In this document: positions 16,701-24,923 of the stretch, one piece after another
Layout of the letters: every line of letters begins with the position of its first letter
How positions within the stretch are numbered: position 1 is the stretch's first letter
Source: Streptomyces fodineus
GTDB lineage: Bacteria; Actinomycetota; Actinomycetes; Streptomycetales; Streptomycetaceae
Assembly: GCF_001735805.1 (NCBI RefSeq)
Contig: NZ_CP017248.1
Location: forward strand, 372,001 to 436,000
Length of the DNA: 64,000 bases
Direction of reading: 5' to 3'
The notes under the pieces: generated by a model
Databases searched by the model: none
Seen by the model: the letters and a program-made list of their open reading frames with translations, nothing else
Told to the model about the DNA's origin: nothing
Position numbers and translations under genes: made by a program

Positions 16701-17672
16701 TCATCGGCGGAACCGGGGCGCGAGGACCGTGCGCACGGCCTTGGCCACCTTGTTCTCGGTGGATCCGTCCTGTTCTTCGGGTTCCGGTTCGAGCATGCGC
16801 TGGGTCTGGAGCAGCAGTTGGTTGGTCGACCGCCAGAGCGGGACGAACATGCCGGCGACCGGCCCGACGCCCTGGATCGGGCCGTCGGACAGCTCGGTGA
16901 CCTTCTTGGCGATCGTGACCGTTGCCGGGTCCCGCAGGATCAGGTGCACCTCGTCGTCGACCAGCCGGATTTCCATCTTGCGCGCGGCGGCTTCTTCCGG
17001 GTTCGCGTCCGTGGTCGTCTCCGGATCCAGTTCGTCGATCTTGGCCGCGACTGCGTCCGGGTCGACCCCGAGTTCGCGCAGCACCCTGGCCGCCATGCTG
17101 TTCTCCGTCCGCAGCATCGCCTCTAGCAGGTGATGGCTGCCGACCGGTGCGCCACCGGCCAGCGCGCTGGCGGTGGAAACGGTGTCCTCGGTGGCCGGTG
17201 TGCCGGCCGGCCACGGGCGAGCCGCGACATCCTGCGATCCCTCCACCGCTGCCAGCACCGCGGCGCGGATCTTGCTGATCGGATTGACCCGCTCGGCAAG
17301 CACCTTCGCGCCGACGCCCTCACCTTCCCTGACGAGGGCGAGCAGGATGTGTTCCGTACCGATGTCGTTGTGGTGCAGCTGCTGCGCCTCGCGCAGGGCG
17401 AGTTCCAGCGTCTTCTTCGCGCGCGGCGCGAACGGGATATGGCCGCTCAGCTCGTGCGTGCCGGGCTTGACCACCGCGGCGATATCGGCCTGCGCCGTCT
17501 CCTTGTCGTACCCGAGCTGGTGCAGAACCCGCGCCGCGATGCTGTCCGGCGCGTCGAGCAGCCCCAACAGGATGTGCTCCGTGCCGATGTGGTCGTGCTT
17601 GAGCAGCCTCGCCTCCTCCTGAGCCGTGACAACCACCTTGCGGGCTTGCGCTGTGAACCTTTCGAAAGTCAT
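16701..17672 (-). CDS. Clp N-terminal-domain protein without AAA+ module
   Basis: 323 residues. Residues 1-150 hold a double Clp_N repeat (MTFERFTAQARKVVVTAQEE, DHIGTEHILLGLL, NDIGTEHILLALV) almost like the start of ClpC, and a third partial Clp_N unit follows at about 170-270. There is no Walker A or AAA+ domain, so it cannot unfold substrates itself; it may bind substrates or adaptors for a Clp protease. The ATG at 17672 is the normal ClpC start. A 12-6-12 palindrome lies 16-45 bp upstream, facing a divergent HTH gene. Confidence 0.85.
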   Translation of the reverse strand: MTFERFTAQARKVVVTAQEEARLLKHDHIGTEHILLGLLDAPDSIAARVLHQLGYDKETAQADIAAVVKPGTHELSGHIPFAPRAKKTLELALREAQQLHHNDIGTEHILLALVREGEGVGAKVLAERVNPISKIRAAVLAAVEGSQDVAARPWPAGTPATEDTVSTASALAGGAPVGSHHLLEAMLRTENSMAARVLRELGVDPDAVAAKIDELDPETTTDANPEEAAARKMEIRLVDDEVHLILRDPATVTIAKKVTELSDGPIQGVGPVAGMFVPLWRSTNQLLLQTQRMLEPEPEEQDGSTENKVAKAVRTVLAPRFRR

Positions 17673-17687
17673 GCTTCCATCATTTCA

Positions 17688-17717
17688 ACCCTGTCAATAC
17701 ACCGTTATTGATAGGGT
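17688..17717. promoter_or_regulatory. Palindromic operator between Clp_N gene and HTH regulator
   Basis: ACCCTGTCAATA, 6-nt spacer, TATTGATAGGGT; the arms pair at 11 of 12 positions. It occupies most of the 69-bp intergenic region, ending 24 bp before the HTH start and beginning 15 bp from the Clp_N start. It is AT-rich against a GC-rich background, so it probably also contains the promoters. Likely bound by the adjacent HTH protein. Confidence 0.6.
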
Positions 17718-17741
17718 CACCATGCTGAAGGGAGGGTGTGA

Positions 17742-18101
17742 ATGGAGACACCGTCGAACTGGGAGAACCGGCTCGCGCGTTGGAAGAGCGAGCTGGAATT
17801 GTTCGAGCAGCTGGACGAGACCCCCTGGGTCACGCTGGCCAAGGCGGAGGCCGAGACCGGCGTTTCCCGCTCGGCCCTGCGGTCCTGGTACCGCAACGGC
17901 GAGATCCGGTCCCGGCTGGTGGACGGCCCGAACGGGCCGCAGCGCCTGGTCCAGCTGGACGCGGTGGTCGACCGCGCCGCCGCGTCACCGCGCATTCAGC
18001 GCAGGGCGGAACGCGAGGTCAGCCTGGAGGCCCAGGTCACCCTGCTGCGGCACCGGGTTGACCAGCTCGAGCTGCGGCTGGCCGCGCTGGAGCGGAAGTG
18101 A
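17742..18101 (+). CDS. Small MerR-like HTH regulator with C-terminal coiled coil
   Basis: 119 residues. A helix-turn-helix at about 28-55 (WVTLAKAEAETGVSRSALRS) is followed by a short wing-like stretch (NGEIRSRLVDGPNGPQRLVQ), similar to MerR/excisionase folds. The last 30 residues (SLEAQVTLLRHRVDQLELRL) form a leucine-zipper-like coiled coil for dimerisation. No ligand domain. The ATG at 17742 has a GAAGGGAGG ribosome-binding site. Facing the Clp_N gene across a palindrome, it is most simply an autorepressor controlling that gene, comparable in layout to HspR/RheA-type stress control; that part is inference. Confidence 0.75.
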   Translation: METPSNWENRLARWKSELELFEQLDETPWVTLAKAEAETGVSRSALRSWYRNGEIRSRLVDGPNGPQRLVQLDAVVDRAAASPRIQRRAEREVSLEAQVTLLRHRVDQLELRLAALERK

Positions 18102-18178
18102 CCTGCGCGAGCAGCACCGCGCCATCGGCCCGGAACGGTGCCACCGTCGCCTGATCCGCCAGGACTTCGCGAGCCCAA

Positions 18179-18440
18179 GGGTTCGTCCTCCGCCCGCACG
18201 CCAAGAGCCGCCAGTGCGCGCAGATCGCCGACCGTCAGCTTCGGTCCGGCGCGCGCGGGCTGTCGGTGGCCACGACCGGCGAGGCCGTGGCATTCGCCCG
18301 GGCCAGCGTGGATGACCTGTTCATCGCCCATCCCGTCTGGCTCGATGCCGCCAAGGCGCAGCGGCTGCGCCGGTTGGCGGACGATGTTGCCCTGAGACTC
18401 GGCCTGGAGTCAGTCGAAGGCGCGCAGCGGCGGGATGCCC
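18179..18440 (+). pseudogene. Alanine racemase-domain / D-threonine aldolase-like remnant
   Basis: The frame reads LRPHAKSRQCAQIADRQL, GARGLSVATTGEAVAFA and VDDLFIAHPVWLDAAKAQRL, then LRLGLESVEGAQRR. This is the N-terminal PLP-barrel of the D-threonine aldolase/low-specificity D-amino acid group (LRPHxKTHKCPE..., GxTVATxGEAE, DDxFIAYP...). The catalytic lysine region is partly kept (HAKS for HxKT), but there is no start codon and homology stops at about 18440. It is a decayed fragment of about one quarter of the gene. Confidence 0.65.
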
Positions 18441-18776
18441 CGTACCAGGGGCTCCACGCCTGGCTGTCATGGTGTTGGCTGCGGATCCGCGGGGAGATCC
18501 GCGACGACATCCACCAAGCCTGGCCCCCACGAGAGCTCGAGACCAGCGCCAGCTCAACCACTCGCCCCACGCCAGGGCTGCCACCCCAGCTACAGCCACG
18601 CCAGTCCTTCGGCGCATGCGGCGACGCTGCAACTCGGTTTGAGCGATGCCACGCTGCCCGCCCAGGAGGCCGAGCGCGAAACCGCTGCCCCCCGGGCAGC
18701 TGAGACGCTGACGGGGCTAGCTGATGGGGCTGACCGCCCGGCTCAAGCTCTCGGCCCCGGCATGGCGCCCTGCGGG
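18441..18776. other. 336-bp gap without recognised gene
   Basis: Downstream of the racemase-domain relic no further homology is visible. Frames on both strands are open in places but none has a start signal or a familiar motif. Confidence 0.4.
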
Positions 18777-19583
18777 TCAGGGAGCGGGCGATGAAGGCCT
18801 GCGGGTGGCATCCGGCTCTGCCGCCTCGGCGCGAGCACGGCCCGCAGCTCCCTCGATCTCGTCGCGGCTGATTTCCTTGTAGAAGCGTTCCCCGTGGGCG
18901 TCGGTGATGTCGATGACGATGCCGGTCCATTCCTCAGCGGGCTCCTCGGGTACGTGTCCGAGCTGGTATTCGGCATCCCGGAGCAGTTCCTCCGTCACCC
19001 GAACCCCGGTCAGTCGCTCGGCGAGGGCGAAGGCCGCCGCCTTGGTGTCGACGCGCTCGCTCGTCTCGCCCTCGATGTCCGACAGTTCGAAGCCGACCTC
19101 GCGCATCACCGAGTTCAGGGCATCGGGAGTGCTGCCGTCCCGGGCTGTGGGCCACTCGAAGGTGGTCCGAAGTTCCCCGTCCTCATACCACTGGAAAAAG
19201 TGCATAGGCTTGCCGCCATTGCTGGAGTGCACCACGGCGCGCCCTCCGGCCGACAGGGCCTCCAGGAAGCGCGACTGCATCCCCATGCCCCCGTCTCCGA
19301 GGTGCAGGACGAGCGTCCAGTCACCACCTTCGCCTGGGACGGTGAACGCGCCCGCGATGAAGGACTCGTCCCAGTAGTCCGTCGGGTCGCCCAGTTCGTC
19401 CTGCCGCTCGATCAGCGCGTCCGCCCCTGTGCACGTGCCCTGGGGCTCCGCCTCCATCACCCGCAGCACCTCCGTCGGGGCGACGCTTCGCACCAGGGTG
19501 AGGGTGTATCCGGTCTCCAGCCCGTAGCGGAACAACGAAGAGGAACGTATCCAGGCATAGTCATGTGCGGTCACCGAAGTCAT
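18777..19583 (-). CDS. DUF6461-type protein
   Basis: 268 residues, soluble. It begins TAHDYAWIRSSSLFRYGLET and contains EALSAGGRAVVHSSNGGKPM and FQWYEDGELRTTFEW, which I associate with the actinobacterial DUF6461 family (often paired with toxin-immunity or SUKH-like proteins). No catalytic motif is apparent. The last 40 residues are acidic/Ala-rich. The ATG at 19583 starts the conserved part; 65 upstream codons in frame show no similarity to it. Isolated between two decayed regions. Confidence 0.6.
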   Translation of the reverse strand: MTSVTAHDYAWIRSSSLFRYGLETGYTLTLVRSVAPTEVLRVMEAEPQGTCTGADALIERQDELGDPTDYWDESFIAGAFTVPGEGGDWTLVLHLGDGGMGMQSRFLEALSAGGRAVVHSSNGGKPMHFFQWYEDGELRTTFEWPTARDGSTPDALNSVMREVGFELSDIEGETSERVDTKAAAFALAERLTGVRVTEELLRDAEYQLGHVPEEPAEEWTGIVIDITDAHGERFYKEISRDEIEGAAGRARAEAAEPDATRRPSSPAP

Positions 19584-19855
19584 GCACCACAGTCTGACTG
19601 CTGCCACTGACAAGACCGTGAAGCAGGCTGGGCACTGTCGCACCGTGTGCATTTCGCGCCGGCCCGGTGAATGCCTCGCCAGCGCCGTGGGGTTGTCCGC
19701 CCGTGTACGAAGCTGCCAAGGTCGCCAACGCGCACGCCCTCGGCTGTCGCGCGATGAACCGCGGTAGTCCGGCCGCACCGGCGCCGACCCCGCTGCGTCA
19801 CGCTGCGTAACCCCAGACGTGGCTCCCTCCCCGTACCGGCAGCCGGGTACTCCTG

Positions 19856-19940
19856 CAGCGGGGTGGCGGACATCAGCACCATGACCGCGCCGTGCATCGT
19901 GATCCTTTTCGCCGGCTTCACCAATGAGATCAAGCCGCTG
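19856..19940. pseudogene. Tiny ctaD (cytochrome c oxidase subunit I) relic with an inversion
   Basis: On the minus strand 19900-19856 reads TMHGAVMVLMSATPL; on the plus strand 19905-19940 reads LFAGFTNEIKPL. In CtaD these two pieces are contiguous (TMHGTxMLLxxATPxFAGFxNxIMPL, at the first transmembrane helix with a haem ligand His). Here they abut within 4 bp but point in opposite directions, as expected if about 48 bp were inverted in a dead copy. Only 27 residues are involved, so this could be chance. The rest of 19584-20092 shows nothing recognisable. Confidence 0.4.
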
Positions 19941-20092
19941 CTGGCGTAGCCGCCCCCGGACCAGCGGGGACAGCAGCCCGTCGCAGGCCCCCGATAAAAT
20001 GGGCGCGTCGGGGACATCCGCCTCACCGCGGTGGAGCGAGCCATTCGCCCGCTCGTGGTCGGGTCGGCGGACCGATCTGGAAGGGCACCGTC

Positions 20093-20455
20093 ATGGTCAA
20101 ACAGATCACGTACCGCAGGGTCTACGAGGAGACCTCGCCGCAGGACGGCAAGCGCGTGCTCGTCGACCGGGTCTGGCCACGGGGCATGCGCAAGGAGGAC
20201 GCGCATCTGGACGAGTGGCTGCGCGATGTCGCCCCGTCCAGCGAACTGCGCAAGTGGTACGGCCATGAACCCAGCCGCTTCGCCGAGTTCCGTCGCCGCT
20301 ACCTGGCAGAACTGCGTGATGCCGGACACCGGGAGGCCGCGGAACATCTGCGTGACCTGGCGGCGCACGACAAGCTCATGCTGCTCACCGCCACCAGGGA
20401 CGTGGACCACAGCCAAGCCGCTGTCCTGACGGAGTGGCTGACCAGGAAGCGGTGA
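20093..20455 (+). CDS. DUF488 family protein (YeaO-like)
   Basis: 120 residues. The signature RVLVDRVWPRGMRKEDAHLD followed by WLRDVAPSSELRKWYGHEP and the C-terminal LMLLTATRDVDHSQAAVL identify the short DUF488 group. Function is unproven; structures suggest a nucleotide- or small-molecule-binding fold. The ATG at 20093 directly precedes the conserved ITYRRVYEE strand. It has no gene partner nearby. Confidence 0.9.
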   Translation: MVKQITYRRVYEETSPQDGKRVLVDRVWPRGMRKEDAHLDEWLRDVAPSSELRKWYGHEPSRFAEFRRRYLAELRDAGHREAAEHLRDLAAHDKLMLLTATRDVDHSQAAVLTEWLTRKR

Positions 20456-20459
20456 CGTC

Positions 20460-20641
20460 TCACTGTGCCGGGCCGCCCGGGGTGCGCACCGCGAGGACGG
20501 CGACGCCGTCATCAAGGACCTGGACACTTCGGGTGACAATGGCGTCGCACAGCTCAGCGGCGCGTCGGCCAGGGAAGCGGCCTGTTCGGCCAGGTCACCC
20601 AAGCCGATGTCGGTGTTCTGGCAGCGGCGCTCCACCGGCCG
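20460..20641 (-). pseudogene. C-terminal relic of a SpoIIE/PP2C-type phosphatase
   Basis: On the minus strand PVERRCQNTDIGLGDLAEQA and SLADAPL resemble the end of SpoIIE phosphatases (LVERRxExIDxGLxxLAExA). A one-base shift then gives AELCDAIVTRSV and LDDGVAVLAVR before a stop at 20460, like the final ELCDALL... DDVALLAVR strand. The catalytic core upstream is gone. In intact genes this C-terminal part follows GAF/PAS sensor domains. Confidence 0.45.
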
Positions 20642-21263
20642 TGACGGGCGGGTGCCAGGTAGCGGGCGCTGCCGTCCGCCCCGATCAGCTTCGAACATCG
20701 TCAGCGCGCGATCGAGGCGCGACACGACCAGGCCCGGCGGCCGGAGGCCCCGGCGGCGGGCTGTCGTAGAGCCGCCGCTGCCACGGACCGTGCACCACGG
20801 GACTTCCTCCCGACGCCGTCCGACGCCGTCATCACCTCGCCCGCCCCGCACCGCACCGCACCGCCCTGCCGCCCTACGCGCTCCCCCGACCAGAAGCCGG
20901 TGCCCGCGACACGGCAGGAGGCGCGGCGATCAGCATGCCGGTCGAGACGGTAGGTGCTCCTTCGACTCCCTCTCCCCCACCGGCCCGCCTCATCCAGCCC
21001 AGACATAGAAAGGGCGCGTCATGGGACTCCTTCGGGATGGGGCACGTTGTGGGACGGTGCTCAACGCCACAGCCGGGAGCCGGCCTGCGGATCCGACCGG
21101 CACATCGATCATTCCGGCGGGGCCGTCACCCGTCAGGGCCGAACCGACCTGGGACCAGGGCCCGTCGGTCCGGTCGCCGTGCGAGGCATGACGCCGGTCG
21201 CGGGCGGGCGAACAGATGCGCGCCGTTTCGCCTCGGACGCAAGAGCCATGGCTTACCGGAGTG
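20642..21263. other. 622-bp gap without recognised gene
   Basis: Very GC- and Arg/Pro-codon-rich frames are open on both strands but none shows a start signal, a family motif or a transmembrane pattern. It separates the phosphatase relic from the 3' end of the hydrogenase-like operon. No clear terminator hairpin was found. Confidence 0.4.
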
Positions 21264-22748
21264 TCAGAGGTCGTTGCCCGCGTAGGAGAGGTTGAAGCTT
21301 TTGTTGGTCAGCGGGAAGTCGGGGACGATCGTGTCCGCCAATGCGACCGGCAGGGCGGGCCAGTTGAAGAAGGACGGGTCGACCGGCTTGACCCGGGACA
21401 GGGTTCCGTCGGGGGCGAGTTCGACGCGGGTGGTGATGGTGCCGCGCCAGCCCTCGACCAGGCCCACGCCCGTGCCGGGGCCCGCACCAGGGGACGGCTG
21501 GGCCGCGAGCATCATTGCGGGGGCGGTGAGCCCGTCGGCGAACTCCTCGATCAGGGCGACGGAGGTCTCGATTTCCTCGGCGCGGACGAGGAAGCGGGCG
21601 AGGACGTCGCCGCTGGCGTGGACGGGTACGCCGAGCCGCGGACCGTATCCGGTGAAAGGGTGGGCGGTTCGGGCGTCGTGCGCGAGTCCGCTGGCGCGGG
21701 CGACGTAGCCAAGGCAGCCGATCTCCCGGGCGGCGGCGGCCTTCAGGACGGCGGTTCCGGTGAAGCGGTCGCGGACGGTGGAGTGCCCCAGGGCGAGGCC
21801 GGTGATCTCGCGGATGTCCTCGCCGATGGCCCTCAGACGTCGTACGTCGGGCAGAGACCGGAGTGCCGTGCCGCCGGGGACGACGCCGCCGCGCAGCAGC
21901 CGGTGGCCGGTGATCTCCCGGTTAACGCGGAGGAGTTGCTCGCGGACGCGCTGGGCGTGGGCGTTGAGGATGCCGTGGCCGACGTCGTTGCAGAGCATGC
22001 CGAGGTCGGCGACGTGGTTGTGGATCCGCTCCAGCTCCAGGAGGAGGGCTCGGGCACGCTGGGCCTCGGCGGGTACCTCGGTGCCGGTGGCCTCTTCGAC
22101 GGCCAGGCAGTACGCCAGCGCATGGCCCATGGCCGTGTCGCCGCTGATGCGTTCGGCGAGGGGAAGTCCGGTGGTGGCCGAGCGGCCCTGGAAGAGTCTC
22201 TCGATGCCTTTGTGCACGAACCAGAGACGGGCCTTGAGCCTGAGGATGGTCTCGCCGACGACGGAGAAGCGGAAGTGACCGGGTTCGATCAGGCCGGCGT
22301 GCACGGGGCCGACGGGGATCTCGTAGACACCGTTGCCCTCCACCTCCAGGAAGGGGTACGGCCCCTCCTGCTCGCCGAAGCCCGGCGGGGGGCCCGCATC
22401 GGGCCGCATCGGATACCAGCCGCGCGGCCAGTGGAAGTGGCGCACGAGGCGGCGCGGGAGCGGGTGGCCGAGGGGGACGATGCCGAACAGGTCGCGCATC
22501 TCGCGTTCGAACCGGCCCGCCGGGAAGGAGAGGTCGGCGAGCGTCGGGACCTCGGGGCGTTCGGGGTCGAGGCGGACGTGCAGTTCGGTGCGGGTGTCGG
22601 GCGGGCCGGCCACGAAGAGGTAGACCACGCGAGGGCCGCCTTCGTCGAGGTGCGCGGCGACCAGCGCCAGCCGGGCCCCGCCGCCCAGCAACTCTCCGGC
22701 CCACTGCGGGAGTTCGGTGGAGCCGATCTCGTACGTCGTACGCGTCAT
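21264..22748 (-). CDS. Group 4 hydrogenase-like large subunit (HycE/NuoCD-like) without [NiFe] cysteines
   Basis: 494 residues: a NuoC-like N-terminal domain (about 1-150, FPAGRFEREMRDLFGI) fused to a NuoD/HycE-like domain. Both metal-binding motifs are altered. The first, normally RxCGxC..H, reads RISGDTAMGHA. The second, DPCxxC, reads DPSFFN. It therefore cannot hold a [NiFe] centre and resembles the 'energy-converting hydrogenase-related' subunits and M. tuberculosis Rv0087. It would be the peripheral catalytic-type subunit of the complex encoded by the five upstream genes. Its ATG is 4 nt after the preceding gene's stop, so it is the last gene of the operon. Confidence 0.88.
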   Translation of the reverse strand: MTRTTYEIGSTELPQWAGELLGGGARLALVAAHLDEGGPRVVYLFVAGPPDTRTELHVRLDPERPEVPTLADLSFPAGRFEREMRDLFGIVPLGHPLPRRLVRHFHWPRGWYPMRPDAGPPPGFGEQEGPYPFLEVEGNGVYEIPVGPVHAGLIEPGHFRFSVVGETILRLKARLWFVHKGIERLFQGRSATTGLPLAERISGDTAMGHALAYCLAVEEATGTEVPAEAQRARALLLELERIHNHVADLGMLCNDVGHGILNAHAQRVREQLLRVNREITGHRLLRGGVVPGGTALRSLPDVRRLRAIGEDIREITGLALGHSTVRDRFTGTAVLKAAAAREIGCLGYVARASGLAHDARTAHPFTGYGPRLGVPVHASGDVLARFLVRAEEIETSVALIEEFADGLTAPAMMLAAQPSPGAGPGTGVGLVEGWRGTITTRVELAPDGTLSRVKPVDPSFFNWPALPVALADTIVPDFPLTNKSFNLSYAGNDL

Positions 22749-22752
22749 CGTT

Positions 22753-24246
22753 TCAGTGACCTCCGATGGCCCGCGCGGCGGCGTGCAGCAGGCCGGTGAG
22801 CGGGCCGAGCGAGACACCCAGGGCGGCGCAGGCGGCCAGGCCCAGGCCGAGCGGCCAGACGGCGGTGCCCTCGGGTACCGCCGGCGGTGCCGGTGCCGGG
22901 CCGAAGAGCATGCGGGCGGTGCGGGCGGCGAACGCGGCGAAGGCGACGAGGACGAGCACCAGGGCCGCTGCCATCACCGGGGCGAGGCCGCTGCCCGCCC
23001 TGAAGCCCGCCCGGGCGATGCCGAGTTCGGAGGCGAAGAGGCTGAACGGCGGGAAGGCCATCAGGGCCACCACCGCGCAACCGAACAGGCCGGCCACTGC
23101 GGGGGTCCGGGCGAGCAGCCCGCGCACGCGGCCGATCCTCGTGGTGCCGGTGAGTTGGAGGATGCGGCCGGAAGCGCAGAAGGCGACGGACTTGGCCAGC
23201 CCGTGCCCGGCGATGTGCAGCAGCGCCGCGGACAGGGCGAGCGGGCCGCCGATCGCCGCGGCCAGGGCGATCAGGCTCATGTGCTCCATGCTGGAGTAGG
23301 CCAGCATCCGCTTGTAGTCGCGCTGGGACAGCAGCAGTCCGGCGGCGAGGGCGAGCGTGAGCAGCGCGATTCCGGCCAGCAGGAGGCGGGTGAAGTCGGT
23401 GCCCAGGGCCGCGTCCGCGATGACCCGGTAGCGCAGGATCGCGGCGAAGGCGACGGACAGCAGTACCCCGGACATCAGCGCGGACACCGGAGCGGGTGCC
23501 TGGCTGTGGGCGTCGGGCAGCCAGGCGTGCAGCGGGATCAGGCCGGCCTTGGCGCCGAAGCCGAGGACGACCAGGGTGATGCCGAGCCGGGTGACCGCCG
23601 GGTCGAGCCGGCCCGAGCGGGCCACGAGGGTGGGCCAGTCCAGCGCCCATGCCTCCGCGATGCCAGCCTGCCGGGCCGCGTAGTAGATCAGTACCGTGCC
23701 GAGGAAGGCGAGGGCGATGCCCGCCGAGCAGATCACCACGTACTTCCAGGCGGCCTCGACGGACGTACGGGTGCGGCGGTGGCCGACCAGAAAGGCGGTG
23801 ACGATGGTGGTGGCCTCGACGGCGACCCACAGCACACCGAGGTTGGCGCTGACCACGGCCAGGCACATCGCGGCGAGGAAGGCGTGCACGAGGACGTGGT
23901 AGCGGCGCGCGGTGCGGGCCGTGGTCCGCTCCGCGGTGCGTTCGCCGGCCAGGTACGCGGGCGTCGCACCGCAGGCGATGAGCGCCACGGCGCCGACGAC
24001 GAGCAGCATCCATACGGTGAGGGCGTCGGCGCGCAGCAGCCCGGAACAGGCGGTGCGCGCTCCGCCCTTGAGGACGCCCGCCGCCAGCAGAGTCCCGCAC
24101 AGCAGGATCGCCAGGGGTGAGACGAGTCCGGGCCAGGCCGCCGGGTGGCGCCCCGGGCGGGGCGTTCGCGTACCGGTGAGCGCGTACGCGGCGGCGGTCA
24201 GCAGCGGTACGGCGGCGGGCGCGGTCAACAGCAGAGCGGAGTTCAT
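22753..24246 (-). CDS. Proton-translocating antiporter-like subunit (HycQ/HyfF-like)
   Basis: 497 residues, about 13-14 transmembrane segments, of the NuoL/M/N-MrpA family. The channel lysine motif GAKAGLIPLHAWLPDAHSQA and the following QRDYKRMLAYSSMEHM helix are intact, so proton or ion pumping is plausible. Closest named relatives as recalled are HyfF and Rv0086 (hycQ). The ATG overlaps the upstream gene by 4 nt (24243-24246), showing translational coupling. The chain lacks the long lateral helix seen in NuoL. Confidence 0.9.
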   Translation of the reverse strand: MNSALLLTAPAAVPLLTAAAYALTGTRTPRPGRHPAAWPGLVSPLAILLCGTLLAAGVLKGGARTACSGLLRADALTVWMLLVVGAVALIACGATPAYLAGERTAERTTARTARRYHVLVHAFLAAMCLAVVSANLGVLWVAVEATTIVTAFLVGHRRTRTSVEAAWKYVVICSAGIALAFLGTVLIYYAARQAGIAEAWALDWPTLVARSGRLDPAVTRLGITLVVLGFGAKAGLIPLHAWLPDAHSQAPAPVSALMSGVLLSVAFAAILRYRVIADAALGTDFTRLLLAGIALLTLALAAGLLLSQRDYKRMLAYSSMEHMSLIALAAAIGGPLALSAALLHIAGHGLAKSVAFCASGRILQLTGTTRIGRVRGLLARTPAVAGLFGCAVVALMAFPPFSLFASELGIARAGFRAGSGLAPVMAAALVLVLVAFAAFAARTARMLFGPAPAPPAVPEGTAVWPLGLGLAACAALGVSLGPLTGLLHAAARAIGGH

Positions 24247-24923
24247 CGGTCGTGCAGCTCCCGCAGGTCGTCGATGTCGGTCGTGCCGAACGCCTCCCGC
24301 ATCCGGGTGGTGAGGATCTGCAGCACCAGTACCGCGAGCAACACGTCGAAGGAGACACCGAGTTCGACGATCAGCGGCACGCCGGAGGTGGCCAGAAAGG
24401 CGGTGGCGGTGATGCCGTTGTCCAGCAGCAGGAAGCCGACCACCTGGGCGAGCGCGCGCCGACGGGTGGCCAGCACGAAGAAGCCGATCAGGACGACGGC
24501 GAGGCCCACCGGCAGGGCGTGGGCGGCCGGCGTCGGGTCGAGCCGGGTCAGGGGGCGGCCGACCGCGTAGGCGAGCAGGGTGAGCAGGGCCGCGGTCAGC
24601 AGGGAAGCGGCGACGTTGACCAGGGGCTGCGTCTCGCGGACCTCTTCGCTTCCGCGGTCGGCGGCCAGGGCGGCCAGGGCGCGGCGCATCAGATACGGCA
24701 GGACGCCCGCCCTGAGTACTCCGATTCCGAGGCCCACGGCGATCAGGTCCCACCGTTCCTCGTGGCCGCCGAGGAACACGGCGATCGCGGCCAGCGCGAC
24801 GCCCTGGAGGGCGAAGGCACGGACGAGGGCGGCGAGTTCGTGCCGCCACAGCACGATCACCGCGGCCAGCAGGAAGGCACCGCAGGCCAGGTCGAGGAGC
24901 TGGGTGTACAGGCCGCTGCTCAT
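24243..24923 (-). CDS. Membrane subunit HyfE/HycP-like
   Basis: 226 residues with about six or seven transmembrane helices, similar to HyfE and Rv0085 (hycP); the N-terminal part is NuoK-like. The cytoplasmic C-terminus ends TTRMREAFGTTDIDDLRELH, typical of this subunit. It overlaps the genes on both sides by 4 nt each. It probably forms part of the membrane arm next to the antiporter-like subunit. Confidence 0.85.
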   Translation of the reverse strand: MSSGLYTQLLDLACGAFLLAAVIVLWRHELAALVRAFALQGVALAAIAVFLGGHEERWDLIAVGLGIGVLRAGVLPYLMRRALAALAADRGSEEVRETQPLVNVAASLLTAALLTLLAYAVGRPLTRLDPTPAAHALPVGLAVVLIGFFVLATRRRALAQVVGFLLLDNGITATAFLATSGVPLIVELGVSFDVLLAVLVLQILTTRMREAFGTTDIDDLRELHDR

